A DNA stretch of 64,000 nucleotides from Pseudazoarcus pumilus (GTDB lineage: Bacteria > Pseudomonadota > Gammaproteobacteria > Burkholderiales > Rhodocyclaceae). The stretch is taken from positions 2,356,001-2,420,000 of the forward strand of contig NZ_CP025682.1 of assembly GCF_002872475.1 (NCBI RefSeq), read 5' to 3'. The notes below the pieces were generated by a model. It saw nothing but the letters and a program-made list of their open reading frames with translations. It had not been told where the DNA came from and did no database searches. A program made the translations under genes and the position numbers. Below, piece after piece: positions 8,571 to 16,659 of the stretch. Position 1 is the stretch's first letter, and every line of letters begins with the position of its first letter.

Positions 8571-10352
8571 ATGAGCAAGCTTCCCCTGCAACCGCTGGAC
8601 ATCGCACGCGAAGCGCTGCGGCAACTCGCCCTCAAGCGCGTCGCGCCGACGCCCGACAACTTCCGCGCGGCCTACGCGGACATTTCGGGGCAGCCGGTCG
8701 GCGACTTTCCGTTCGAGACGCTGACATCCATCGCGGATCACCTGCCACGCGATACACCGGAGCGCGAACAGCTGGCGGCGCGCTTCGCGCGGGCGGTCGA
8801 ATCCGGCAACTGGGATCAGGTGCGCGAAGCGCTGGGCGCGACCTTCGCGGCACTTTCCGCGACCCGCCCTTCCTGGGCGGAACTGCTGCGCGAACTGATG
8901 AGCCTGCTCGACACACCGCATCAGAACCTCACTCGCGCGCGCAAGCTCGCTGCCGTCGACCACGTGCTGGCTGCGAACACGGCCAACCCGGAGACGCTGT
9001 TCGCTCGACTCAGTGGTCTGGTTCAGGGCTGGCAGCGCGAGCCGCTGGCCGAACGCCTGAACCACTGGAGCGACGACGCTGCCGACGCGGCTAAAACGCC
9101 CGCCACCGAACGCCGCCGCAGCGCTGAAGAACCGGCAGACGCAGTTGCCGAGCAGCCTTCCTTCGCCGCCTGGCTCGCACTGCTACTGCGCCGCGGCGTC
9201 GCGCCGCTGGTTGGAGAGGAAACTGCGCTCGCACAGGAAGCGCGCGCCATCGCCGACACCATCGAGCACGACATCGACCCGCACGCCGCGGACGAGTCGC
9301 TCGGCGTGCGCCTGCGCGCGCTCGAGGCCAAGCTCGAATGGGCCGGCGAGGACCAGCGCGCGATCCGCGCCTCGCTGCTCAACCTGCTGCGCCTGATCGT
9401 CGACAACATCGGCGAGTTGGTCGTCGACGACCTGTGGCTGCACGGCCAGGTCGAGGCCCTGGGCCTGCTGTTCGAACGCCCGCTCGACATCCGCGCGCTC
9501 GACGAGCTCGAGCGTCGCCTGCGCGACGTGATCGACAAGCAGCGCCACCTCAAGCGCCAGCTCACCGACGCGCAGGAACGCCTCAAAAGCATGCTCGGCG
9601 GCTTCGTCGACCGCCTCGTGAGCCTGTCCGAATCCACCAGCCACTATCACCAGACGCTGTCCGACTGCGCCGTGCGCATCCGCGGCGCGGGCGACGTCTC
9701 CGAACTGTCGAGCGTCGTCGAGACCCTGCTCGACGAGACGCGCGCCGTGCAGCAGACGGCACAGCGCTCCAGCGCCGAAATCGGCGCGCTGCGCGAACAG
9801 GTCGAGGCGGCCAATTCGCTGATCACGCGCTTGCAACGCGAACTCGACGAGACCAGCGAACTGGTGCGCTACGACCCGCTCACCGGCGTGCTCAACCGCA
9901 AGGGCCTGGACGAGGCGATCGCGCGCGAGATCTCGCGCGCACGCCGCCACAGCGCGGTGCTGTGCGTCGGCGTGCTGGATCTGGACAACTTCAAGCAACT
10001 CAACGACACCTTCGGCCACCGCACCGGCGACGAGGCGCTGCGCCATCTGGCCGACGTCGCTCGCGGCTCGCTGCGCCAGCAGGACGTCATCGGGCGGCTT
10101 GGCGGCGAGGAATTCCTGGTCCTGCTGCCCGATGCCGACGTTGAGCAGGCCGCCGAGATCATGACGCGCTTGCAGCGCGCGCTGACCAAGCACATCTTTC
10201 TTGCCGACAACAGCCGCATACTGATCACCTTCAGTGCCGGCATCGCCTGCATCGGCGCCGAAGAGACGGCGGCGGAAGCCATCGACCGTGCCGACAAGGC
10301 CATGTACGCGGCCAAACGGGCGGGGAAGAACCGGGTGCTGGTGGCCGGCTAG
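8571..10352 (+). CDS. Diguanylate cyclase (GGDEF domain)
   Basis: This 593-aa cytoplasmic protein carries a C-terminal GGDEF domain with active-site GGEEF (residues 511-515) and an RxxD inhibitory site (RQQD) five residues before it. It should therefore make c-di-GMP from two GTP with product feedback. The first 420 residues are helical and probably coiled-coil (for example ELERRLRDVIDKQRHLKRQL) with no transmembrane segment or PAS/GAF motif, resembling other cytoplasmic cyclases with long helical N-termini. GGAAG precedes the ATG. The substrate for control is not visible, but it lies upstream of the modification island and flagellar genes, and a YcgR-type receptor is encoded at 29352. Confidence 0.9.
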   Translation: MSKLPLQPLDIAREALRQLALKRVAPTPDNFRAAYADISGQPVGDFPFETLTSIADHLPRDTPEREQLAARFARAVESGNWDQVREALGATFAALSATRPSWAELLRELMSLLDTPHQNLTRARKLAAVDHVLAANTANPETLFARLSGLVQGWQREPLAERLNHWSDDAADAAKTPATERRRSAEEPADAVAEQPSFAAWLALLLRRGVAPLVGEETALAQEARAIADTIEHDIDPHAADESLGVRLRALEAKLEWAGEDQRAIRASLLNLLRLIVDNIGELVVDDLWLHGQVEALGLLFERPLDIRALDELERRLRDVIDKQRHLKRQLTDAQERLKSMLGGFVDRLVSLSESTSHYHQTLSDCAVRIRGAGDVSELSSVVETLLDETRAVQQTAQRSSAEIGALREQVEAANSLITRLQRELDETSELVRYDPLTGVLNRKGLDEAIAREISRARRHSAVLCVGVLDLDNFKQLNDTFGHRTGDEALRHLADVARGSLRQQDVIGRLGGEEFLVLLPDADVEQAAEIMTRLQRALTKHIFLADNSRILITFSAGIACIGAEETAAEAIDRADKAMYAAKRAGKNRVLVAG

Positions 10353-10367
10353 CTTGAGGCTCGAACC

Positions 10368-10406
10368 GACGAATTCGCTCGGAATTGTTCGTCTGCTCCG
10401 CTTTTT
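10368..10406 (+). terminator. Possible terminator after the diguanylate cyclase gene
   Basis: GACGAATTC pairs with GAATT-gt-TCGTC (one 2-base bulge), and a CTTTTT run follows eight bases later. This would separate the cyclase gene from the modification island. The spacing to the T-run is longer than ideal. Confidence 0.35.
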
Positions 10407-10472
10407 GTGCCAGCGCGTCGGCTATAGACTGTCGAAGCCAATCCGAACACTGCGCGCGTCGCAGCCCTCGCC

Positions 10473-11591
10473 ATGAGCCAGCCGCCTCCAATCTTCGTCA
10501 CGGAACCGCACCTGCCGCCGCTGGATGAGTTCCTGCCGTATCTGGAGCGCATCTGGGCCAGCAAGCGCCTGACCAACGGCGGCCCCTTCCATCAGCAGCT
10601 TGAGTTGGCGTTGGCGGAGTATCTGGGGGTGGAGCACCTGAGCCTGTTCGCGAACGGCACCCTGGCGCTGGTCACGGCGATGCAGGCGCTGCGCATCAGC
10701 GGCGAAGTCATCACAACACCCTACACTTTCGCCGCCACCTCCCACTCACTGCTCTGGAACGGCATCAAGCCGGTGTTCGTCGACGTCGACCCAACCACCT
10801 GCAACCTCGACCCCGAGCGCATCGAAGAAGCCATCACTCCGGCCACCACGGCGATCCTGCCGGTGCACTGCTACGGCATCCCGTGCGATGTTGAGCGTAT
10901 CGAACATATTGCCGATACCTACGGGCTGAAGGTCATCTACGACGCCGCGCACGCCTTCGGTGTCCGCCAGGGCGGCGAGAGCATCCTGCGCCACGGCGAT
11001 CTGTCCGTTCTGAGTTTCCATGCCACCAAGGTGTTCAACACCTTCGAGGGCGGAGCGATCATCTGCCCGGACGCGAAGATCAAGCAGCGCATCGACTATC
11101 TGAAGAACTTCGGCTTCGCCGACGAGATCACGGTGGTCGCGCCGGGCATCAACGGCAAGATGAACGAGTTCGGCGCGGCGATCGGCCTGTTGCAACTCAA
11201 ACACATTGACACAGTGCTGAGCGCTCGCGCGGCGATCTTCGAGCGCTACCGCGATGCATTCGACGCCATTCCTACACTGCATCTGCAAACGGTACCGGAC
11301 ACGGTGGACTGGAACCATGCCTACTGTCCGCTCTTTGTTCACGCCGAGCATGGCGCAAGCCGCGACGCACTTTTCGAACAGTTGAAATCAGCGAATATTC
11401 ACGCCCGACGATACTTTTACCCGCTGATCAGTTCGTTCCCCATGTACCGCAGCCTGCCCAGCGCAACGCCGGATCGCCTTGCCAACGCCAACCGCCTGGC
11501 AGAACAGGTGATCTGCCTGCCGATCTACCCTTCGCTGGATGCCTCCGAACAGCAGCGCGTGATCGACGTCGTACTGCGATCGAGCCGATGA
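10473..11591 (+). CDS. DegT/DnrJ/EryC1-family sugar aminotransferase
   Basis: This 372-aa PLP enzyme should transfer an amino group to a nucleotide 4-keto (or 3-keto) deoxysugar. Signatures are SKRLTNGGPFHQQLE near the N-terminus, VIYDAAHAFG (Asp157) and LSFHATKVFNTFEGGA with Lys186 as the PLP lysine. The opening TEPHLPPLDEFLPYLE resembles VioA-type transaminases that make dTDP-4-amino-4,6-dideoxyglucose. No sugar-nucleotide dehydratase lies in the window, so the keto-sugar must be supplied from elsewhere. It is the first gene of the eight-gene island and overlaps the next by 4 bases. Confidence 0.88.
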   Translation: MSQPPPIFVTEPHLPPLDEFLPYLERIWASKRLTNGGPFHQQLELALAEYLGVEHLSLFANGTLALVTAMQALRISGEVITTPYTFAATSHSLLWNGIKPVFVDVDPTTCNLDPERIEEAITPATTAILPVHCYGIPCDVERIEHIADTYGLKVIYDAAHAFGVRQGGESILRHGDLSVLSFHATKVFNTFEGGAIICPDAKIKQRIDYLKNFGFADEITVVAPGINGKMNEFGAAIGLLQLKHIDTVLSARAAIFERYRDAFDAIPTLHLQTVPDTVDWNHAYCPLFVHAEHGASRDALFEQLKSANIHARRYFYPLISSFPMYRSLPSATPDRLANANRLAEQVICLPIYPSLDASEQQRVIDVVLRSSR

Positions 11592-12865
11592 AGAAGCGCG
11601 TGCTGGTTTTTCCTTGCGGATCCGAGATCGGCCTGGAGATCCACCGATCGCTCCGCTACTCGACGCATTTCGAATTGGTCGGCGCCTCGAGCGTCAACGA
11701 CCATGGACGCTTCGTCTACGACGAATATGTGGGCGGCCTGCCGCTGGCCAGCGATGCACGGTTTGCACAGGCCATCATTGCGGTCGCGAGCCAATATCGC
11801 ATCGACGCAATCTATCCGACCATGGATTCCGTCGCAGAGATCGTGCAGAACCTCGCCGCGGAGACTGGTATCCGCGTCATCGGCAGCGGCCCCCGCGCGA
11901 CTGCCATCTGTGCCTCGAAGAGCGCCACGTACGATTTGCTCGAGCCGCACATTGCAGTGCCAAAGCGCTACGCTTCGATCGATGAGATCGAGCACTACCC
12001 GATTTTCATCAAGCCGGATCGCGGCTACGGCTCGCGAAATACCTGCCGGGCATCCACGCGCGATGCAGCCCAGGCATTTCTTTCCGGCTTTGCGCCCGGC
12101 TCGATGCTGCTGCTCGAATACCTCCCCGGCCGCGAATGGACCATTGACTGCTTTTCCGACCGCCACGGCAAACTGCGCTTTCATGGCGTCCGCCAGCGCA
12201 TCCGAGTGGTCAACGGCATCAGCGTCAATACCGCTCCCCGCGATGACTTTGCCGAAGAATTCGAGTGCTGGGCTCGAACCATCAACGAGGTGCTGACGCC
12301 ACGTGGCGCATGGTTCTTCCAAGCACGACGCGACGCCGCTGGCAAACCCAAACTACTGGAAGTCGCCGCGCGCCTAGGCGGCTCATCGGCCCTGTTCCGC
12401 TGTCGCGGCGTGAACTTCGCGCTGCTAAGCGCCTTCGACGCCTTCGACCGCGATGTCGAGATTACCCCCAACCACTACCCGATCGAACTCAGCCGAGCGT
12501 TGGATAATCGCTTCAGAATCGAAATCGAGTTCGAGCATGTCTATGTCGATCTCGACGACTGCCTGCTGCTTGGCGATCGGATCAACCATCAACTGGTGGG
12601 CTTTCTCTACAAGGCGATTTCGGAGGGCAAGCGCATCACCCTGCTTACGCGCCATGCCGACGACCCCATCACAACGCTGCACCGTCTCCGCCTAGGCGAA
12701 CTGTTCGACGAGGTCGTGCACGTCCGCGACGGCAGCACGAAAGCCGACCACATTGTCGCCGACGCCGCTATTTTCATCGATGACTCACATAGAGAACGTA
12801 CGCAAGTCGCCAGACTCCATAAGATCCCTACCTTCTCTCCAGACATGATCGAATGCCTACTATGA
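11588..12865 (+). CDS. ATP-grasp ligase fused to a HAD-like domain
   Basis: This 425-aa protein has two parts. Residues 1-300 look like an ATP-grasp ligase: a preATP-grasp start (KKRVLVFPCGSEIGLEIHR), the ATP-binding segment IFIKPDRGYGSRN, LLEYLPGREWTIDCF, and a metal-binding end near KLLEVAARLGGSS. Residues 315-425 look like a HAD phosphatase: motif I VDLDDC (Asp321, Asp323), motif II TLLTRH (Thr354), Lys386, and motif IV IFIDDS (Asp398, Asp399). ATP-grasp enzymes join a carboxylate to an amine through an acyl phosphate; in this context the amine could be on the aminosugar made by the preceding gene. The substrate assignment is inference. Confidence 0.75.
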   Translation: MKKRVLVFPCGSEIGLEIHRSLRYSTHFELVGASSVNDHGRFVYDEYVGGLPLASDARFAQAIIAVASQYRIDAIYPTMDSVAEIVQNLAAETGIRVIGSGPRATAICASKSATYDLLEPHIAVPKRYASIDEIEHYPIFIKPDRGYGSRNTCRASTRDAAQAFLSGFAPGSMLLLEYLPGREWTIDCFSDRHGKLRFHGVRQRIRVVNGISVNTAPRDDFAEEFECWARTINEVLTPRGAWFFQARRDAAGKPKLLEVAARLGGSSALFRCRGVNFALLSAFDAFDRDVEITPNHYPIELSRALDNRFRIEIEFEHVYVDLDDCLLLGDRINHQLVGFLYKAISEGKRITLLTRHADDPITTLHRLRLGELFDEVVHVRDGSTKADHIVADAAIFIDDSHRERTQVARLHKIPTFSPDMIECLL

Positions 12866-12932
12866 CCCTCATCACGATAGCAAAACAAAGAAACGCTCCG
12901 ATCAATCCCGTTAAACGAGAGATTTCGCCAAC

Positions 12933-13883
12933 GTGAATTGGACAAAACTCGGCCTGATCTACAACGTCACCGGACGCCATGGATTCGACATTACTCATTG
13001 CCACAAACCAACGCCCTTGATGGTGGACGATCGGACTCTTCGTGTTTATTTCGGCACGCGCGACGAGTACAACCGGACCCGCACGACTTTCGTTGACCTA
13101 GATTCGCGCGACCTGCGATCGGTCCGCTATGTACACGACCGGCCGGTCATCGACCTGGGCAGGATTGGGGCATTCGACGACAGCGGCGCAAACGTCTGCT
13201 CAGTGGTGCGCGACGGGGACGTTGTGCGGATGTACTACATCGGGGTCAACACGAGCACGACGGTACATATGCGCAACGCAGTGGGCGTCGCAATCAGCGA
13301 GGACGGCGGATACTCCTTCCGCCGCATGTTCGAGGGACCGGTACTCGACCGCACGCGGAACGAACCGTATTACGTCGGCGCCGCCGAAGTATTCCGTGAA
13401 GGCAATCACTGGAAGTGCTACTACACCTGCGGCAACGAATGGAAAGTCATCGATGGGAAGCCGGAAATCGACTACCAGATCAAGTACGCCACATCGCATG
13501 ACGGCATCGAGTGGCACCGCGACAACCTGCAGGTAATCCGGCCGGAACACGACTTCGAGGTCTGCGCCCGTCCGTCCGTTTGGTGGCGCGACGGTCTCTA
13601 CCACATGTTGTTCAGTCGCCGCAGTATGGCAGGCTTTCGGGTCGAAGCCGACCAGGGCTACCGGGCGGGCTACGCCCGCTCGAGCGACGGCATCATGTGG
13701 CAGCGACACGATAGCGAGACCGGCCTTGATCCGTCGGCCGATGGCTGGGACAGCGAGGGCATTGCCTACCCCTACCATTTCGAGCTGTTCGGCCGGGAAC
13801 TGCTGATCTACAACGGCAATCAGTTCGGTAGGAGTGGCTTCGGAATAGCCGAGCGGCTGCACGAGGAGGGGAGCGCATCGTGA
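12933..13883 (+). CDS. Five-bladed beta-propeller protein, glycosidase-like
   Basis: This 316-aa protein has repeated blades of the form DGxVxRMYYIGVN, GNHWKCYYTCGNEW, DGLYHMLFSRRS and GRELLIYNGNQFG, with SEDGGYSF- and SHDGIEWH-type turns. These resemble GH43/GH32/GH130-type propellers. No signal peptide is seen, so it is probably cytoplasmic and may act on a nucleotide sugar or lipid-linked glycan. Catalytic residues could not be assigned with confidence. The start is GTG at 12933, after a 67-base gap. The next gene starts inside its stop codon (GTGA). It could be a non-hydrolytic sugar-processing enzyme. Confidence 0.65.
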   Translation: MNWTKLGLIYNVTGRHGFDITHCHKPTPLMVDDRTLRVYFGTRDEYNRTRTTFVDLDSRDLRSVRYVHDRPVIDLGRIGAFDDSGANVCSVVRDGDVVRMYYIGVNTSTTVHMRNAVGVAISEDGGYSFRRMFEGPVLDRTRNEPYYVGAAEVFREGNHWKCYYTCGNEWKVIDGKPEIDYQIKYATSHDGIEWHRDNLQVIRPEHDFEVCARPSVWWRDGLYHMLFSRRSMAGFRVEADQGYRAGYARSSDGIMWQRHDSETGLDPSADGWDSEGIAYPYHFELFGRELLIYNGNQFGRSGFGIAERLHEEGSAS

Positions 13884-15202
13884 GCCTTCCAATTCTTGCG
13901 GACCCACCTCCGGAAGAAGAAATAATGGCGAGCTGGCGCGCAGAAAATCCGCCAATGGTCAGCGTGTGTATGCTGGCATACAACCATGCGTCCTACATTC
14001 GCAGCTCCCTGAACTCAATCCTCAACCAAAAAACTGACTTCGGTTTTGAGATTCTCGTCCACGACGATGCTTCTCAAGACGATACCGCAGCGATCATCAA
14101 GGACTATGCTGCGCGTTACCCTCGGATTATCCAGCCAATTTTACAGACGAAGAACCAGCATTCACAGGGCATCTATCCGTCCGTACATTTCAACTACCCC
14201 AGAGCGAGACTTCCGTTCGTCGCGATGTGCGAAGGAGATGACTATTGGCTTGACCAGGAGAAACTACAGCTACAGGTGGACGGGCTACAGCAAAATCCAC
14301 AAATCAACCTATCGTTTCACTCGGCCCTGCGCGTGAATTGTGAAGATTGGGACGATCCAGACAAGGTCTTCGGCGATTACGCCCAGCAGGATGGAATCAT
14401 ACCTTTCATTGACATTCTGCACCGAGTGCGCGGCTGGGTACCATTCGCTTCGTGCATGATCCGACAGTCGGCGAAGAAGCACTTTCTGGCTTTCCTTCAG
14501 ACCCGCCCCTACCTCACAGTCGGGGATTTATATTTTCAGTTCTTCGGCGCACTGCCCGAAGGGGCTTTGTACATTAACCGGCCAATGTCGGTGTACCGCT
14601 TCAGGACGGCGCAGTCTTGGACCCGCCGTGCGGGTGCAGACCCCACCTTCAAAGCGCGGCATGAGCTAGCGATGATGCGGTCCTACGTGGAACTCAACGC
14701 CTTGACAGCCTACGTCTACCACCATGAATTTAACGCATTGACCCTTCAGCGCCTCTTATGGCTCTTTAACGCCAAACCGTCGCTTCGTGCACTGCCTGGT
14801 GTGGCACCGCTAGAACCTTTGAACGAGGCTTGCCAGGAGGCCATTCAGGCCACGCTCGACATGCTTTCCATGCGGCCCGCTCGATACGTGATCTTCGGCT
14901 GCGCCTCCGGTTGCGAGCGGGTCCTGCGTCATGTCCCCGCGGACAAGATCGCCGCGATCATCGACCGCGACCATCGCCGTGTAGGCGAGCGGCTCCAGGG
15001 CAAGCCCATCGTCGGCACCGATGCGCTTCGAGCGCATTCCGATTGCGACCTTGTCGTGAGCACCATCGCGGCCAATCGCCGCACCATCACAGAGCTGACC
15101 ACGGCAGCGGGCATCCCGGTCGAACGCATCCACTATCTGTTCGACGGCGCGCTGCGCATTGTCGATGACACCCCGATCCCAGCGGAGATCACCAACCCAT
15201 GA
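13880..15202 (+). CDS. GT2 glycosyltransferase with C-terminal nucleotide-binding domain
   Basis: This 440-aa protein has a GT-A fold family 2 domain from about residue 25: VSVCMLAYNHASYIRSSLNSIL, LVHDDASQDDT and the metal-binding MCEGDDYW. Residues about 335-440 form a second domain (YVIFGCASGCERVLRHV, then IAAIIDRD, GKPIVGTDAL) like the small Rossmann-type domain at the start of NeuD/PglD proteins. The start is GTG, overlapping the previous stop by 4 bases. The first two thirds of the gene are visibly richer in A/T than its neighbours, which suggests a separate origin. The sugar and acceptor are unknown. Confidence 0.8.
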   Translation: MSLPILADPPPEEEIMASWRAENPPMVSVCMLAYNHASYIRSSLNSILNQKTDFGFEILVHDDASQDDTAAIIKDYAARYPRIIQPILQTKNQHSQGIYPSVHFNYPRARLPFVAMCEGDDYWLDQEKLQLQVDGLQQNPQINLSFHSALRVNCEDWDDPDKVFGDYAQQDGIIPFIDILHRVRGWVPFASCMIRQSAKKHFLAFLQTRPYLTVGDLYFQFFGALPEGALYINRPMSVYRFRTAQSWTRRAGADPTFKARHELAMMRSYVELNALTAYVYHHEFNALTLQRLLWLFNAKPSLRALPGVAPLEPLNEACQEAIQATLDMLSMRPARYVIFGCASGCERVLRHVPADKIAAIIDRDHRRVGERLQGKPIVGTDALRAHSDCDLVVSTIAANRRTITELTTAAGIPVERIHYLFDGALRIVDDTPIPAEITNP

Positions 15203-16185
15203 CGGCCAGCCTGATCGAAGAGGGCCTGGACGCGCAGGTCGCCTCCGGCACGCCCGACGAACATGCCCGGCTGCAGCGCATGAAGCAGCGCTTCGCGGCC
15301 CATTTCGACGCGATATCTGCACAGTTGTACGAACGACTCCCCGAGGCGGACCGCAATCGCTTCGTCGTATGGTTCGTCAAGCGCTGGGGTGGAATCGATC
15401 GCGTAACGCCGGACGAATTTGCGTGGTACGCATCCCACGTCGAGCGCATCCGCTCGCACGCCTATCCCACGCGCACGCTCGACGGACGTCCGTACAAGGC
15501 ACTTGACCTGCAACCACAAGGCTATCGCGGCGAGTTGCTGACCTATCCGTGGATGCTCGGCATTCACGATTTTCTGTTCGACCAGTACCGGCACGACGAC
15601 TATGGCGTCGAGCCGGGCGACACCATCATCGATGCCGGGGCATTCGTCGGCGATACCGCCTTGCTCTTTCATCAGATCACCAACGGCGATTGCCACATCC
15701 ACGCGTTCGAGGTGCTTGACGAGAACCTCGAACTGCTCGCCCACAACCTCGACGCCAACAAGATCGCAGAGTGCGTGACGACATGCGCGCTCGCCTTGAG
15801 CGACGTCAGTGGCAGCCATGTCCACATCAAGGCCACTGCGGTACAGGGCGCGACGTCGATCTTCGGAGATGCCGACGGCAAGCCGGTGCAAACCATTACC
15901 CTCGATGACTACGTGCGCCAGGCGGGGATCGAACGAGTCGACCTCATCAAGATGGACATCGAAGGGGCTGAACGCATGGCGCTGCGCGGCGCGCTGGAGA
16001 CCATTCGCCGGGACCGTCCGCGGCTGGCCATCTGCATCTATCACCTGTGGGATGACATGATCGAAATCCCGCAAATCATTCACTCGACCGGCGTGCCTTA
16101 CCGCTTCGGCTTCAAATGGGTCGAACTGCGCAATGGCTGGGAAGCGGTGCTGTTTGCATCCGTTGAAGACAGGCCATCCGAATGA
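15199..16185 (+). CDS. FkbM-family SAM methyltransferase
   Basis: This 328-aa protein carries the FkbM methyltransferase core: motif I TIIDAGAFVGDTALLF, the acidic end of strand 2 at AFEVLDENLELL, and the family signature TITLDDYV followed by VDLIKMDIEGAE. FkbM-family enzymes usually O-methylate sugars or small molecules. About 100 N-terminal helical residues precede the core. It overlaps both the preceding and the following gene by 4 bases (ATGA), so it is part of the same transcript. O-methylation of a glycan sugar is the likeliest role. Confidence 0.85.
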   Translation: MTASLIEEGLDAQVASGTPDEHARLQRMKQRFAAHFDAISAQLYERLPEADRNRFVVWFVKRWGGIDRVTPDEFAWYASHVERIRSHAYPTRTLDGRPYKALDLQPQGYRGELLTYPWMLGIHDFLFDQYRHDDYGVEPGDTIIDAGAFVGDTALLFHQITNGDCHIHAFEVLDENLELLAHNLDANKIAECVTTCALALSDVSGSHVHIKATAVQGATSIFGDADGKPVQTITLDDYVRQAGIERVDLIKMDIEGAERMALRGALETIRRDRPRLAICIYHLWDDMIEIPQIIHSTGVPYRFGFKWVELRNGWEAVLFASVEDRPSE

Positions 16186-16640
16186 AAACCGTCCTGACCT
16201 ACGGCACCTTCGATCTCTTCCATATTGGCCACCTTCGCCTGCTCGAACGCCTACGGGGGCTTGGCGAGCGCCTGGTCGTCGGGGTATCGACCGATGAATT
16301 CAACCGCGAGAAGGGCAAGACGACGGTACTGCCGTTTTCCGACCGCATCGAAATCGTGCGCGCGCTGCGCTGCGTAGACCTCGCAATTCCGGAAACCTGC
16401 TGGGAGCAGAAAGTCGCCGACATCCGCGAACACGGGGTCAGCGTGTTCGGCATGGGCAACGACTGGGAAGGGCGCTTCGACGATCTGCGGACACATTGCG
16501 AAGTGATCTATCTGCCTCGCACGGAGGGCGTATCGAGCACGCACATCCGCAACACCCTCAAGGTGCTCGACCAGACGCACGTGCGCGAGCTCAAACAGGC
16601 GCTGGACCTGATTTCGTCAATCGTCGAGCGATTCGACTGA
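16182..16640 (+). CDS. TagD-like glycerol-3-phosphate cytidylyltransferase
   Basis: This 152-aa protein has the cytidylyltransferase signatures YGTFDLFHIGHLRLLERL, containing HxGH (His14, His17), and RTEGVSSTHIRN, which matches RTEGISTT of TagD. TagD makes CDP-glycerol from CTP and sn-glycerol-3-phosphate. The length is slightly above the usual 130 residues. Its downstream neighbour is a TagB/TagF-like glycerophosphotransferase, which strengthens a CDP-glycerol role. It overlaps the FkbM gene by 4 bases. A related alcohol-phosphate substrate cannot be excluded. Confidence 0.82.
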   Translation: MKTVLTYGTFDLFHIGHLRLLERLRGLGERLVVGVSTDEFNREKGKTTVLPFSDRIEIVRALRCVDLAIPETCWEQKVADIREHGVSVFGMGNDWEGRFDDLRTHCEVIYLPRTEGVSSTHIRNTLKVLDQTHVRELKQALDLISSIVERFD

Positions 16641-16659
16641 TTCGCACTCCGACCTGCCG

